DNA of 64,000 nucleotides from Hydrogenibacillus schlegelii. GTDB taxonomy: Bacteria; Bacillota; Bacilli; Thermicanales; DSM-22653. The stretch covers positions 1 to 64,000 of the forward strand of contig NZ_JXBB01000002.1 of assembly GCF_001653195.1 (NCBI RefSeq), read 5' to 3'. Positions 1 through 8,439 of this stretch are shown here, piece by piece. Position 1 is the stretch's first letter. The number at the start of each line of letters is the position of its first letter. The notes under the pieces are model-generated. The model saw nothing but the letters and a program-made list of their open reading frames with translations, did no database searches and had not been told where the DNA came from. Both the position numbers and the translations under genes were made by a program.

Positions 1-77
1 TGAGCCATCCGGTATCCCTCCTGGTGAAGTGGTTTCTTCTCCGTCTCACATTCTACCAAAGAGGGCCGGATGGCTCA
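1..77. repeat. Inverted repeat abutting the nrfD fragment
   Basis: Bases 1-12 are the exact reverse complement of 66-77, and the inner arms 16-20 and 61-65 also pair, giving a long stem with a loop of about 40 bases. The right arm runs into the ATG at 70 that opens the NrfD-like gene. It could be a terminator-like hairpin, a small palindromic insertion, or a rearrangement or assembly junction. The window edge prevents a decision. Confidence 0.5.
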
Positions 78-747
78 TTTTATGTTACCTGGACCATCCG
101 TTTTTACACATGATACCGGACACGACTTTTACCGGATCTTCACCCGTCCGCAGTGGCGGTCCTGGCTCGTCCGCGGGGCGTTTATCATCACCGGTTATGC
201 GCTCGTGCTGGCGCTTCTGTTCCTCGCCGGGCTCCTCGGCCTTTCGGGCCTGGCCGATGCCCTGGTGATCCCGGGGGCGATCCTCTCGGTGCTCGCGGTC
301 ATCTACACCGCGTGGTTGTTCGGCCAATCGAAGGGACGCGATCTGTGGCAGAACCCGCTTCTTCCGCTGCATCTCTTTAGCCAGGGGCTCTTTGCCGGCG
401 CCGCCGCCTTCCTCATTGTCGAGCGCTTCCTTCCGCTTCCGGCGGAAGCCCGGACCCTCGTCGGCTGGGCCTTTGCCGTCGGCCTTTTGGTCCACCTCCT
501 CTTCGCCCTGAGCGAACTCGTGATGCCGCCCATGACGATCGACGCCAAGCGAGCGGCCCATCAGATGATCTTCGGCCGCTACGGGACGTTCTACTGGACC
601 GGGCTCATCGCCGGCGCGGTGTTGCCGCTCGTCCTCTTCGCCGTCCTAGGCCAGGGGGCCGTTTTTGCCGCCCTCCTCGGATTGGCGGGGCTTTTGGCTT
701 ACGAGCACGCCTACGTCCAGGCGGCGCAATCGGTGCCGCTCACGTGA
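70..747 (+). CDS. NrfD/PsrC-family membrane subunit, probably lacking its N-terminus
   Basis: Polytopic membrane protein of 225 residues. Family members hold the quinone site and pass electrons between the quinone pool and an Fe-S subunit of a membrane molybdoenzyme. About six hydrophobic segments are visible from residue 35 onward. The stretch around residues 14-30 (HDTGHDFYRIFTRPQWRSW) resembles the loop that follows the second helix of NrfD proteins, and relatives are usually 300 or more residues. The first two helices therefore seem to be missing or displaced, right where the inverted repeat at 1-77 sits. No good ribosome binding site precedes the ATG at 70. The catalytic subunit follows 99 bases downstream on the same strand. 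Family assignment is fairly firm; truncation is inferred. Confidence 0.6.
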   Translation: MAHFMLPGPSVFTHDTGHDFYRIFTRPQWRSWLVRGAFIITGYALVLALLFLAGLLGLSGLADALVIPGAILSVLAVIYTAWLFGQSKGRDLWQNPLLPLHLFSQGLFAGAAAFLIVERFLPLPAEARTLVGWAFAVGLLVHLLFALSELVMPPMTIDAKRAAHQMIFGRYGTFYWTGLIAGAVLPLVLFAVLGQGAVFAALLGLAGLLAYEHAYVQAAQSVPLT

Positions 748-846
748 ACGTCCGGAGATCCGGCCGGTTTACGGATTCAGGGGATCGGCGTCCAGGCGAT
801 CGTTCTCGGGTGATCGGCGGAAAGGCTTAAAAAGGAGGGACCGTTC

Positions 847-3800
847 ATGGTGACGGTGAAAGCGGGGCGTTTCCAGCGTTTCGGCAAGCTCCATTCGTTT
901 CCGCCGCCGGAGCGGTGGGACGATTGGGCCGAGCTCGATGCGAAAGCCTGGCCGAAGCGCGTCGAGCGCCGGTACAAGCTTATTCCTACGGTCTGCTTCA
1001 ACTGCGAGGCGGCCTGCGGCCTGCTCGCCTACATCGATCAAAAGACGGGCGAAATCCGGAAGCTGGAAGGGCATCCGCTGCACCCGGCGAGCCGGGGGCG
1101 GAACTGCGGCAAAGGGCCGGCCACCCTCACCCAGGTGAAAAACCCGGACCGGATCCTCTATCCGCTGAAGCGGACGGGCGCCCGCGGGGAAGGCAAGTGG
1201 ACGCGGGTGAGCTGGGACGAGGCGCTGGACGACATCGCCGCCCGCATCCGCAAGGCGCTTCAGGAAGGGCGGCGGGATGAAGTCATCTATCATGTCGGCC
1301 GCCCCGGGGAAGACCTCTACACCGAGCGGGTGCTCATGGCCTGGGGCGTCGACGGTCACAACTCCCACACGAACGTCTGCTCCTCCGGCGCCCGGGTCGG
1401 CTACGCGACGTGGATGGGGATCGACCGGCCGGCGCCGGACCACCCGAACGCCCGCTTCATCCTGCTCATGAGCTCGCACCTGGAAAGCGGCCACTACTTC
1501 AACCCCCACGCTCAGCGGATCATCGAAGCCAAAGAGCGGGGGGCGAAGATCGCCGTCATCGACACGCGCCTGTCGAACACGGCGAACAAGGCCGACTACT
1601 GGCTTTCGCCGTGGCCGGGGACGGAGGCGGCGCTGCTTCTGGCCATCGCCAACGTCCTCATCCAGAACGATTGGTTCGACCGGGAGTTCGTCCGGAAGTG
1701 GGTCAACTGGGACGAACTGCTGGAAGACCAGGAATACCTGCAGTTTATGGTCAAAGAAGGGTGGATCGGCGAGGCGGATCTGCCGAAGGCGACGACGTTC
1801 GACGCGTTCGTCCGGCTGCTGAAGGCCCTCTACCGCCCCTTTACGCCGGAGTGGGCGGCGGAAGAGTCCGGCGTCCGGGCGGACGTCCTCGTGAAGATCG
1901 CCGAAGAGATCCGCCGGGCCGGATCGGCCTTTTCCTCCCACATCTGGCGGAACGCCGCGGCCGGGCACCGAGGCGGCTGGATGATCGCTCGGGCGCTCTT
2001 TTTCCTGAACGTCCTCTCCGGCTCCGTGGCGACCCCCGGCGGGACGATCCCGAACGCTTACGTCAAGTTCGTGCCGAAGCCGTTTTCCGATCCGCACGGG
2101 AACGTCCGCGTCTGGAGCACGATCCAGTTCCCGGACGAATTTCCGCTCGCCTATTTCGAAATGAGTTTTATGCTGCCGCACCTTTTAAAGGACAAAAACA
2201 AGCGGTTCGAAGTGTACTTCACCCGCGTCGTCAACCCGGTCTGGACGTTCACCGACGGATTTTCCTGGATCGAGATGCTCACCGATCCGAACCGGGTCGG
2301 CCTGCACGTCGCCTTGACGCCGACGTGGAACGAGACGGCCCAGTACGCCGACTACGTCCTTCCGATGGGCCTCGCCCCGGAGCGGCATGACCTCTTCAGC
2401 TACGAGACGCATGCCGCGCAGTGGATCGGCTTCCGGCAGCCGGTGCTCCGGGTGCTCAAGGAAAAAGAGGGCCAGAAAGTAACGTTCACCTACGAGGCAA
2501 ACCCCGGCGAGGTCTGGGAGGAAAACGAATTCTGGATCGAGCTGTCGTGGCGGATCGATCCGGACGGCAAGCTCGGCATCCGGAAGTACTTCGAGTCGCC
2601 GTACCGGCCGGGGGAAAAGATCACGATCGAAGCGTACTACCGGTGGATCTTCGAAAACTCGGTCCCCGGCCTTCCGGAGGCGGCGGCCAAAGAAGGCCTG
2701 ACGCCGATGGAGTACATGCGCAAGTACGGCGTCTTTACCGTGACGGAAGACGTCTACCGGGAGTACGAAAAGCCGGTGCCGGAAGACGTCCTGAAGGACG
2801 CCCGCATCATCCCGGATCGGGAGGCGGCGATGAAAGAGGGGGCGGCGAGCGGGACGGCGGCCGCCGATCCGAAGGCGCTTCCGCTCGACGTGACGCTGCC
2901 GGGCGTCCGGCCGGGGGTGTGGACGAAAACCCCGCCGCCGAAGGTCAACTTCCGACCGTATCCGGGGCCCTTCAAAAACGAACACGGCGAGGTGCGCGTC
3001 GGCATCGTCGTCGACGGCAAGCCGGTGCAGGGGTTCCCGACGCCGTCCGGCAAGCTCGAGTTCTTCTCGACGACGCTTAAGGACTGGAAGTGGCCGGAGT
3101 ACGCGATCCCCTTCTACCCCCGGAACAAAGAAGAGCGGAAGAAGTACTTCCACATCGTCTCCCACGTGCATCCGGATTTCATCGACCGCGAGAAGAACGA
3201 GTTCGACCTTCTGCCGACGTTCCGCATCCCGACGCTCATCCACTCCCGGACGAACGGCGCCAAGTGGCTGTATGAGATTTCCCACACGAACCCGGTCTGG
3301 ATGAACCCGGTCGACGCCGAGCGCCTCGGAGTGAAGACGGGTTCGCTCGTCAAGGTGGAATCGGAGATCGGCTACTTCATCGACAAGGTTTGGGTGACGG
3401 AGGGCATCCGTCCCGGCGTCATCGCCGTCTCCCACCACCTCGGCCGCTGGCGTCTCCACGAAGACCACGGGAGCGATCGGTGGAACTCCGCCCTCGTCCG
3501 CCTGGAAAAAGAGGGAAGCCGCTGGCGCATGGTGCGCTTAAAAGGCGTCACCCCGTGGGCGAGCGACGATCCGGATACGAGCCGCATCTGGTGGGAAGAG
3601 GCGGGGGTGCATCAGAACCTCATCATTCCCGTGCAGCCGGACCCGATCAGCGGCATGATGTGCTGGCACGTCAAGGTGCGGGTGGAGCGGGTCGACGATC
3701 CGAGCCGCTACGGAGAGGTCGTCGTCGACACGGAAAAATCGTTCCAGGTCTACAAGCGCTGGCTCGGCTACACCCGGCCGGCGCCGGGGCCCCGGGGCGA

Positions 3801-3873
3801 GCGGCGGCCGTACTGGATGCTCCGGCCCCTTAAGCCCCACCCGGACGCCTACCGCTGGCAGCCGCAACGCTGA
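847..3873 (+). CDS. Molybdopterin oxidoreductase catalytic subunit (PsrA/PhsA/SoeA type)
   Basis: Large DMSO-reductase-superfamily subunit of 1008 residues. A [4Fe-4S] motif is formed by Cys50, Cys53, Cys57 and Cys87. Cys178 in NVCSSGARVGY is the likely molybdenum ligand, as in polysulfide/thiosulfate reductase relatives. The C-terminal MoCo-dinucleotide-binding domain covers roughly the last 200 residues. No Tat signal is present, so the enzyme should face the cytoplasm. That, with the length and the NrfD and TSUP neighbours, fits a SoeA-like sulfite dehydrogenase, although polysulfide or tetrathionate chemistry cannot be excluded from sequence alone. The AAGGAGGG site 8 bases before ATG 847 fixes the start. 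An Fe-S (SoeB/PsrB) subunit is not in the window and would be expected upstream of 1. Confidence 0.8.
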   Translation: MVTVKAGRFQRFGKLHSFPPPERWDDWAELDAKAWPKRVERRYKLIPTVCFNCEAACGLLAYIDQKTGEIRKLEGHPLHPASRGRNCGKGPATLTQVKNPDRILYPLKRTGARGEGKWTRVSWDEALDDIAARIRKALQEGRRDEVIYHVGRPGEDLYTERVLMAWGVDGHNSHTNVCSSGARVGYATWMGIDRPAPDHPNARFILLMSSHLESGHYFNPHAQRIIEAKERGAKIAVIDTRLSNTANKADYWLSPWPGTEAALLLAIANVLIQNDWFDREFVRKWVNWDELLEDQEYLQFMVKEGWIGEADLPKATTFDAFVRLLKALYRPFTPEWAAEESGVRADVLVKIAEEIRRAGSAFSSHIWRNAAAGHRGGWMIARALFFLNVLSGSVATPGGTIPNAYVKFVPKPFSDPHGNVRVWSTIQFPDEFPLAYFEMSFMLPHLLKDKNKRFEVYFTRVVNPVWTFTDGFSWIEMLTDPNRVGLHVALTPTWNETAQYADYVLPMGLAPERHDLFSYETHAAQWIGFRQPVLRVLKEKEGQKVTFTYEANPGEVWEENEFWIELSWRIDPDGKLGIRKYFESPYRPGEKITIEAYYRWIFENSVPGLPEAAAKEGLTPMEYMRKYGVFTVTEDVYREYEKPVPEDVLKDARIIPDREAAMKEGAASGTAAADPKALPLDVTLPGVRPGVWTKTPPPKVNFRPYPGPFKNEHGEVRVGIVVDGKPVQGFPTPSGKLEFFSTTLKDWKWPEYAIPFYPRNKEERKKYFHIVSHVHPDFIDREKNEFDLLPTFRIPTLIHSRTNGAKWLYEISHTNPVWMNPVDAERLGVKTGSLVKVESEIGYFIDKVWVTEGIRPGVIAVSHHLGRWRLHEDHGSDRWNSALVRLEKEGSRWRMVRLKGVTPWASDDPDTSRIWWEEAGVHQNLIIPVQPDPISGMMCWHVKVRVERVDDPSRYGEVVVDTEKSFQVYKRWLGYTRPAPGPRGERRPYWMLRPLKPHPDAYRWQPQR

Positions 3874-3916
3874 TCGGGCGAGGCGGTCAATAAAGAATCC
3901 GGAAAGGAGGAGGGCC

Positions 3917-4480
3917 ATGGCGGAGGACGTCGTCCTCATCGTCGCCGAAGGGCTGGCCCGCCCCGGGGCGGCCGGCGACGACGGAGAGACGCTGGCCGTC
4001 GTCGATCCGGCGGCCGATCTATCCTCCCTCCGGCGCCTCCTCGGCGCGGAGGGGCCGCCGGACGGCGCAGGACGTGCGCTTCCGACCGTGCGGGCGGAGA
4101 TGGCGTGGGGGGCCGGACAGCGGGAGGACGGAATGCCGGCCCTCCTCCTTTACGCCTTTTTGCCGGCCGGCACGCTCGCGATCGCCGTACCGGCGGAGGT
4201 GCGCCTCGGGCGAGGGCGAACCGGCCACGGGTGGGATGCCCTGTTGGCCTTTGAACCGAAGCGGCTCCTCGTCATTGCCGGGGACAAAAGCGCGCCGCCC
4301 GAACCGCGCTTCATCCTCGAGGCCGCCGAGCCGGACGGCCTCATGGCGGCGCTGGAGCGGTTTTTCGATCAGGTGCTGGCGGCTTCCGGGTCCGATTCGG
4401 ACGGGCCGCTGTCGGCGCTCCGGGAGTACCTCTCTTCGCCGCAGGCGGCGAGCTTTGCCTTCGTTCCGCCGGGAAGTTAA
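3917..4480 (+). CDS. Unknown protein between molybdoenzyme and Mrp
   Basis: A 187-residue, alanine- and acid-rich soluble protein that I do not recognise. It has no signal peptide, membrane helix or cysteine cluster. The start at 3917 is preceded by AAAGGAGGAGG. It begins 43 bases after the molybdoenzyme and is followed by the mrp-like gene, so it is probably cotranscribed. Position suggests a dedicated maturation or chaperone role (TorD/NarJ-type proteins often sit here), but no TorD signature is visible, so that is only inference from context. Codon use matches its neighbours. Confidence 0.6.
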   Translation: MAEDVVLIVAEGLARPGAAGDDGETLAVVDPAADLSSLRRLLGAEGPPDGAGRALPTVRAEMAWGAGQREDGMPALLLYAFLPAGTLAIAVPAEVRLGRGRTGHGWDALLAFEPKRLLVIAGDKSAPPEPRFILEAAEPDGLMAALERFFDQVLAASGSDSDGPLSALREYLSSPQAASFAFVPPGS

Positions 4481-4614
4481 GACCCGGAGGCGGCGATCGG
4501 CCGCCGGACGGTCGCCGACTCCGGCCGCTTTGCGCCGTGCCCGGAGCGGTCGCGGCTGGGACCGAACGCTCGAAACGGGGGAAGAGAAATCCGAAGCGGA
4601 AAGGAGGGACGGAG

Positions 4615-5730
4615 ATGTTCGAACGGCGCAAGGTGGAACGGGCGCTTCGGGCGGTGATCGACCCGGAGCTCGGCCTCGACATCGTCACGCTCGGCATGGT
4701 GCGGACGATCGACGTCGGTCGGGGCGGCGGGAGGGTGGAGGTAGCCCTCACGACGTCCGCCTGTCCGCTGACGGATCGGATTCAGGCGGACGTGCGGCGG
4801 GCGCTGGAAGAAGCCCTCGGCGAGGCGGCGGCGAGGGTGGAGCTTCGGTTTACGGAGATGACCGCGGAGGAGAAAAAAGCCCTCGCCGACCGGCTTCTTA
4901 TGCGCCACAAGCTGTCGAACGACGCCCGCTCGCGGATCTACCGCCACAACCCCGAGGTGCGCATTCTGGCCGTCCAGAGCGGCAAGGGCGGCGTCGGCAA
5001 GTCGACGCTCTCCGCCAATCTGGCGATCGCCCTCGCCCGGCGGGGGCACCGGGTCGGCGTCCTCGACGCAGACATCTACGGCCACAGCATTCCGCGCCTC
5101 GTCGGTTTGAAAGGGGCGGTCGTCGTCGATGTGATGACGGTGCCGCCGGTCGTCCACGGGGTGAAGTGGATGTCGATCGGCCTGTTTCAGGAGCAGAATC
5201 TTCCCATCCTTTGGCGGGGGCCGATGCTCACGAAGACACTCCGGCACCTGAGCGACGCCGTCTACTGGGGACCGCTCGATGTGCTCGTCCTCGATCTGCC
5301 GCCGGGGACGGGGGATCTCGCGCTGGACGTGCGGGAGCTTTTCCCCGCGCGGCGGTACGAGGTCCTCGTGACGACGCCGGAGGCGACGGCGGCCCACGTG
5401 GCGGAGCGGGCCGGGGCGATGAACCGGTCGACCCTGCTCGGCGTCATCGAAAACATGGCCTCCGTCGTCTGCCGCCACTGCGGCGCCCGGGATCGGATCT
5501 TCGGCGAGGGCGGCGGTCGGGCGGTGGCGGAGGCGCTCGGCGTGCCGCTTTTGGGGGAGGTGCCGTTTGTGTCGGGTGGCGGGCTTCTCCTCGACGATCC
5601 GCATGCGGGGGCGGCGCTTTCGGCCGTCGTCGATCGGCTGCTGGAACGGATCGCGGCGCTCGAGGCCTCCGGCGCCCAAGCCGCCGAGAAGCGCCCGCTC
5701 GGGCCGCTCGTCCTCGCCCGTCCGAACTGA
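4615..5730 (+). CDS. mrp: Mrp/ApbC-type Fe-S cluster carrier P-loop ATPase
   Basis: A 371-residue protein with an N-terminal MIP18/DUF59 domain (about residues 1-85) followed by a ParA/MinD-like ATPase. The deviant Walker A SGKGGVGKST lies near residue 122, and DADIYGHS and DLPPGTGD follow. VVCRHCGARD supplies the CxxC that bridges an Fe-S cluster between two subunits. The family binds and transfers [4Fe-4S] clusters to apoproteins. The start is placed at ATG 4615 because AAAGGAGGGA lies just upstream; an in-frame start at 4537 has no such site. Location behind the molybdoenzyme suggests it may help supply that enzyme's cluster, though Mrp is also a general housekeeping protein. A terminator follows immediately. 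Confidence 0.88.
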   Translation: MFERRKVERALRAVIDPELGLDIVTLGMVRTIDVGRGGGRVEVALTTSACPLTDRIQADVRRALEEALGEAAARVELRFTEMTAEEKKALADRLLMRHKLSNDARSRIYRHNPEVRILAVQSGKGGVGKSTLSANLAIALARRGHRVGVLDADIYGHSIPRLVGLKGAVVVDVMTVPPVVHGVKWMSIGLFQEQNLPILWRGPMLTKTLRHLSDAVYWGPLDVLVLDLPPGTGDLALDVRELFPARRYEVLVTTPEATAAHVAERAGAMNRSTLLGVIENMASVVCRHCGARDRIFGEGGGRAVAEALGVPLLGEVPFVSGGGLLLDDPHAGAALSAVVDRLLERIAALEASGAQAAEKRPLGPLVLARPN

Positions 5731-5763
5731 AAAAGGCCGGTCGCCCGACCGACCGGCTTTTTT
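5731..5763 (+). terminator. Rho-independent terminator after mrp
   Basis: GCCGGTCG pairs with CGACCGGC across a six-base loop and is followed by a run of Ts. It starts one base after the mrp stop codon and closes the molybdoenzyme-mrp transcription unit. Confidence 0.85.
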
Positions 5764-5913
5764 CGGGGCGGTGGGGAAACGAACGGTGGTACGGTATGCC
5801 TCGAGGGCGGGGCGGCCCCGCTTTTGAGTTCTGGCGGGGGATTCCGACGACCGGAAAGCGTCGGAGAAGGAGAAGGAGTCGGGGAAGAAAGGGTGGGGGC
5901 ATTGGAAGGAGCG

Positions 5914-6744
5914 ATGCTGCTTAAGATTCTGGTGCTCGCGCTCATCGGCTGGAGCGCTTCGTTCGTCTCGGGGATGGTGGGCATCGGCGGGGCGGTGATC
6001 AAATATCCGATGCTTCTCTATCTCCCGCCGCTTCTCGCCGGCTTTTCCTACAGCGCCCACGAGGTGGCCGGTCTGAACGCGATCCAGGTGTTTTTTGCCA
6101 CGCTTTCGGCGGTGGTGGCGCTTCGGAAGGAGCCGTATCTCAACCGATCGCTGGTGCTCTACATGGGCGGCGCCATCTTGCTGGCGAGTTTTATCGGCGG
6201 GTTCGGCGCCCAGTATCTGTCGCAGGCGGCGGTCAACGTCGTCTTCGCGTTTTTGGCGGTGGCGGCGCTCTTTTTGATGTTCTTGCCGAAAAAAGCGCTG
6301 GATGACGTCCCGCCGGATAAGGTGCGCTTCAACCGGGCGCTCGCCGTCGGCATCGCCGTCTTCGTCGGGCTCGCCTCCGGCGTCGTGGGGGCCGGGGGCG
6401 GGTTCATCCTCGTCCCGCTCATGCTGTTCATCCTCCGCATCCCGACGCGCATGACGATCGCGACGTCGCTCGCCGTGACGTTTTTGAACTCGATCGGCTC
6501 GACGCTCGGCAAGGTGCTCTCAAACCAGATCATCTACTGGCCCGACGGCGTGGTGCTGGTGATCGCGAGCATGCTCGGCGCTCCGCTCGGCGCCCGCCTC
6601 ATGACGCGTACGAGCCCGCGCCTTTTGCAGGGGATTCTCACGGCCCTCATCGCGCTCACGGTGGCGAAAATGTGGTGGGACATTCTTCTTCCCGGCGAAG
6701 TGCCGGCCGACGCGCCGCTTCCGCCGGCGGAGCCGGAAAATTGA
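5914..6744 (+). CDS. TSUP (TauE/SafE) family sulfite/sulfonate exporter
   Basis: A 276-residue inner-membrane protein with about eight hydrophobic helices. The two family-typical glycine-rich repeats are present, GMVGIGGAVIKYPM near residue 17 and GVVGAGGGFILVPL near residue 156. TSUP proteins move small sulfur-containing anions such as sulfite, sulfoacetate or thiosulfate. The ATG at 5914 is chosen because GGAAGGAG precedes it; a TTG at 5824 would add 30 non-conserved residues. It has its own unit after the mrp terminator. Next to a candidate sulfite/sulfur oxidoreductase, export or uptake of a sulfur oxyanion is the natural reading, but the substrate is not shown by sequence. Confidence 0.82.
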   Translation: MLLKILVLALIGWSASFVSGMVGIGGAVIKYPMLLYLPPLLAGFSYSAHEVAGLNAIQVFFATLSAVVALRKEPYLNRSLVLYMGGAILLASFIGGFGAQYLSQAAVNVVFAFLAVAALFLMFLPKKALDDVPPDKVRFNRALAVGIAVFVGLASGVVGAGGGFILVPLMLFILRIPTRMTIATSLAVTFLNSIGSTLGKVLSNQIIYWPDGVVLVIASMLGAPLGARLMTRTSPRLLQGILTALIALTVAKMWWDILLPGEVPADAPLPPAEPEN

Positions 6745-6824
6745 ACGTCGGACCGTTCGATCGGGAAGCGGCGATCCGTCCGAAGATGCGGACGGATCTT
6801 CGTTTTTTTCCTTGGGAGTCGAAG

Positions 6825-6840
6825 TGCTATAATAGCGGCA
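6825..6840 (+). promoter_or_regulatory. Extended -10 promoter, apparently leaderless
   Basis: TGCTATAAT at 6825-6833 is a perfect extended -10 element. The ATG at 6840 begins only seven bases after it, about where transcription should start. No Shine-Dalgarno sequence precedes the ATG, so the lipL message is probably leaderless. Confidence 0.65.
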
Positions 6841-7697
6841 TGATGGTGGCGAAACCGATGGAAGAACCTCAAGATCGCCGGCCGCCGGGGCCGGGCCTTT
6901 TGCTCTCGGACGCGGCGCTGGCGTTTGCGGCCGAAAGGAGATTGGCCGAGCGGATCGCCGGCGGGGGGCCGACCGCCGTTTTTGTCTGGACGGCGCCGCC
7001 GACGTTTGTCTTCGGCGCCCAGGACGTCAAAGAGACGGCCGGTCGCCGGGCGGCCCGGCAGGTGCTTGCCGAATACCGGGCCGCCGGCCTCGTCCGGCCG
7101 TCCGGCGGTCGCCTCGTGCCGATCGATCCGGGGGTGGTGAACCTTGCCTGGATCGGGCCGACCCGCGGTCCGCTCGCGACGATCGAGGGGGCGTTTCGGT
7201 GGGCGGCGGAGCGGCTTCAAGATTTTTTCCGTCGCTTCGGCCTTTCCGTCGCCTTCGGCGAGGTGGAGGGCGCGTTTTGTCCGGGCCGGTACGACGGCGC
7301 CGTCTTCGGAAAAAAGATCGTCGGCCTTGCCCAGCGGAGGTGGCGGGGAGCCGCAGCCGTCGAGGCGTTCGTGCTCGTCGCGGGGACCGGCGCCGAGCGG
7401 GCCGAGCGGGCGGCGGCGTTTTACCGGCTGGCCGGCGGCCCGGTCGTCCGGCCGGAGCGGATGGGCGCGTTGGCGGAGTGGCGGGATCTGAAGGATGAAG
7501 TGGGGATTCGGGCCGCGGCGGCGGCGCTTCTTTCGGCGTTCGTGGCGGGGACCGACGAATGCGTCCGGGCGGGGACGCTTTCGGCCGTCCTCGGGCCGGA
7601 CGGCGTTTCGGCGCTTCACCCGTTCGTGCGAGCGCTGGTGGCCGAAAGCCGCGCGCGCCTCGGCCTGGGCGGCGCGGAAGGCGGGGCGGGGGGATGA
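6840..7697 (+). CDS. lipL: Octanoyl-[GcvH]:protein N-octanoyltransferase (LipL-like)
   Basis: A 285-residue member of the BPL/LplA/LipB fold. Cys147 in EGAFCPGRYD, followed by GKKIVGLAQRR, matches the amidotransferase LipL. LipL moves octanoyl from GcvH to the E2 subunits of 2-oxoacid dehydrogenases through a Cys thioester. In Bacillus the Cys lies near position 150, which agrees. The start at ATG 6840 (or 6843) follows the extended -10 element directly. The gene overlaps azlC by four bases (ATGA), so the two are translationally coupled. A second acyltransferase of this fold, LipM, ends the same operon, so both halves of the Bacillus lipoyl relay are encoded together here. Confidence 0.82.
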   Translation: MMVAKPMEEPQDRRPPGPGLLLSDAALAFAAERRLAERIAGGGPTAVFVWTAPPTFVFGAQDVKETAGRRAARQVLAEYRAAGLVRPSGGRLVPIDPGVVNLAWIGPTRGPLATIEGAFRWAAERLQDFFRRFGLSVAFGEVEGAFCPGRYDGAVFGKKIVGLAQRRWRGAAAVEAFVLVAGTGAERAERAAAFYRLAGGPVVRPERMGALAEWRDLKDEVGIRAAAAALLSAFVAGTDECVRAGTLSAVLGPDGVSALHPFVRALVAESRARLGLGGAEGGAGG

Positions 7698-8422
7698 AGC
7701 CGGGATCCCCCTTCGGAACCGACGTCCGCCGCGGCGCCCTCGACGGCGTTTCGATCGCCTTGGGGTATCTGCCGGTGGCGCTCGCCTACGGCCTTCTCGC
7801 CAAAGGCGTCGGCCTTTCCCTGTGGGCGACGATGGGCATGTCGATGGCGGTGTACGCCGGCGCGAGCCAGTTTCTCGCCCTGACGCTCCTCGGAGAAGGC
7901 GCCGGGACCGGGAGCATCGTGCTTTTGACGCTCCTTTTGAACGCCCGCATGACGCTCATGAGCGCGGCGATCGCCCGGCGGTTTTCGGATCGGCGGGGGC
8001 CGATGCGGGCCCTGGCCGCGTTCGGCGTGACGGATGAGACGTTTGCCGTCCTCACGCTCAAGCAGGCGGCGCTGACGCCGGCGTATTTGTTGCCTCTCGA
8101 ATTCGTGCCGTATGCCGCCTGGGTCGGGGGAAGCGCCGCCGGTTATGTCGTCGGCGACGGCCTCCCGGCGAGCCTGAAGGCGGGCATGGGCGTGGCGCTT
8201 TATGCCCTTTTCATCGGTCTCGTCGTGCCGGCCGTTCGGGCCAGCCGGACGGCGTCAATTGCCACCGGCCTGTCGATGATGTTGAGCGCGCTCATAAGCC
8301 GCGGGATCGGCAAGGGGTCCGCGATCGTCCTCACGGCCCTCCTCGTCGCCGGGGGGATGGCCGCGTTCGGGCCTCAGGACGACCGGGCCGAGCTGACGAC
8401 GTCCGAGGAGGAAGCGTCTTAA
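7694..8422 (+). CDS. azlC: AzlC-family branched-chain amino acid exporter, large subunit
   Basis: A 242-residue membrane protein of the AzlC family, with the characteristic GALDGVSIALGYLPVALAYG start and MSMAVYAGASQF segment. AzlC with AzlD exports branched-chain amino acids or their analogues. Start ATG 7694 overlaps the lipL stop codon as ATGA. It is followed 17 bases later by azlD. Branched-chain amino acid efflux beside lipoyl transferases may reflect branched-chain 2-oxoacid metabolism, which needs lipoylated E2; this link is my inference. Confidence 0.87.
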   Translation: MKPGSPFGTDVRRGALDGVSIALGYLPVALAYGLLAKGVGLSLWATMGMSMAVYAGASQFLALTLLGEGAGTGSIVLLTLLLNARMTLMSAAIARRFSDRRGPMRALAAFGVTDETFAVLTLKQAALTPAYLLPLEFVPYAAWVGGSAAGYVVGDGLPASLKAGMGVALYALFIGLVVPAVRASRTASIATGLSMMLSALISRGIGKGSAIVLTALLVAGGMAAFGPQDDRAELTTSEEEAS

Positions 8423-8439
8423 GCCAGGGGAGGGAGAGG

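Noticed and set aside
769-3468. Long minus-strand open frames opposite the molybdoenzyme
   Set aside because: They are Arg/Pro/Asp-rich shadows of a clearly coding plus-strand gene in GC-rich DNA, with no ribosome binding sites or family motifs.
4537-4614. Longer start for the Mrp protein
   Set aside because: The 26 added residues are basic and non-conserved, and they cover the AAAGGAGGGA ribosome binding site.
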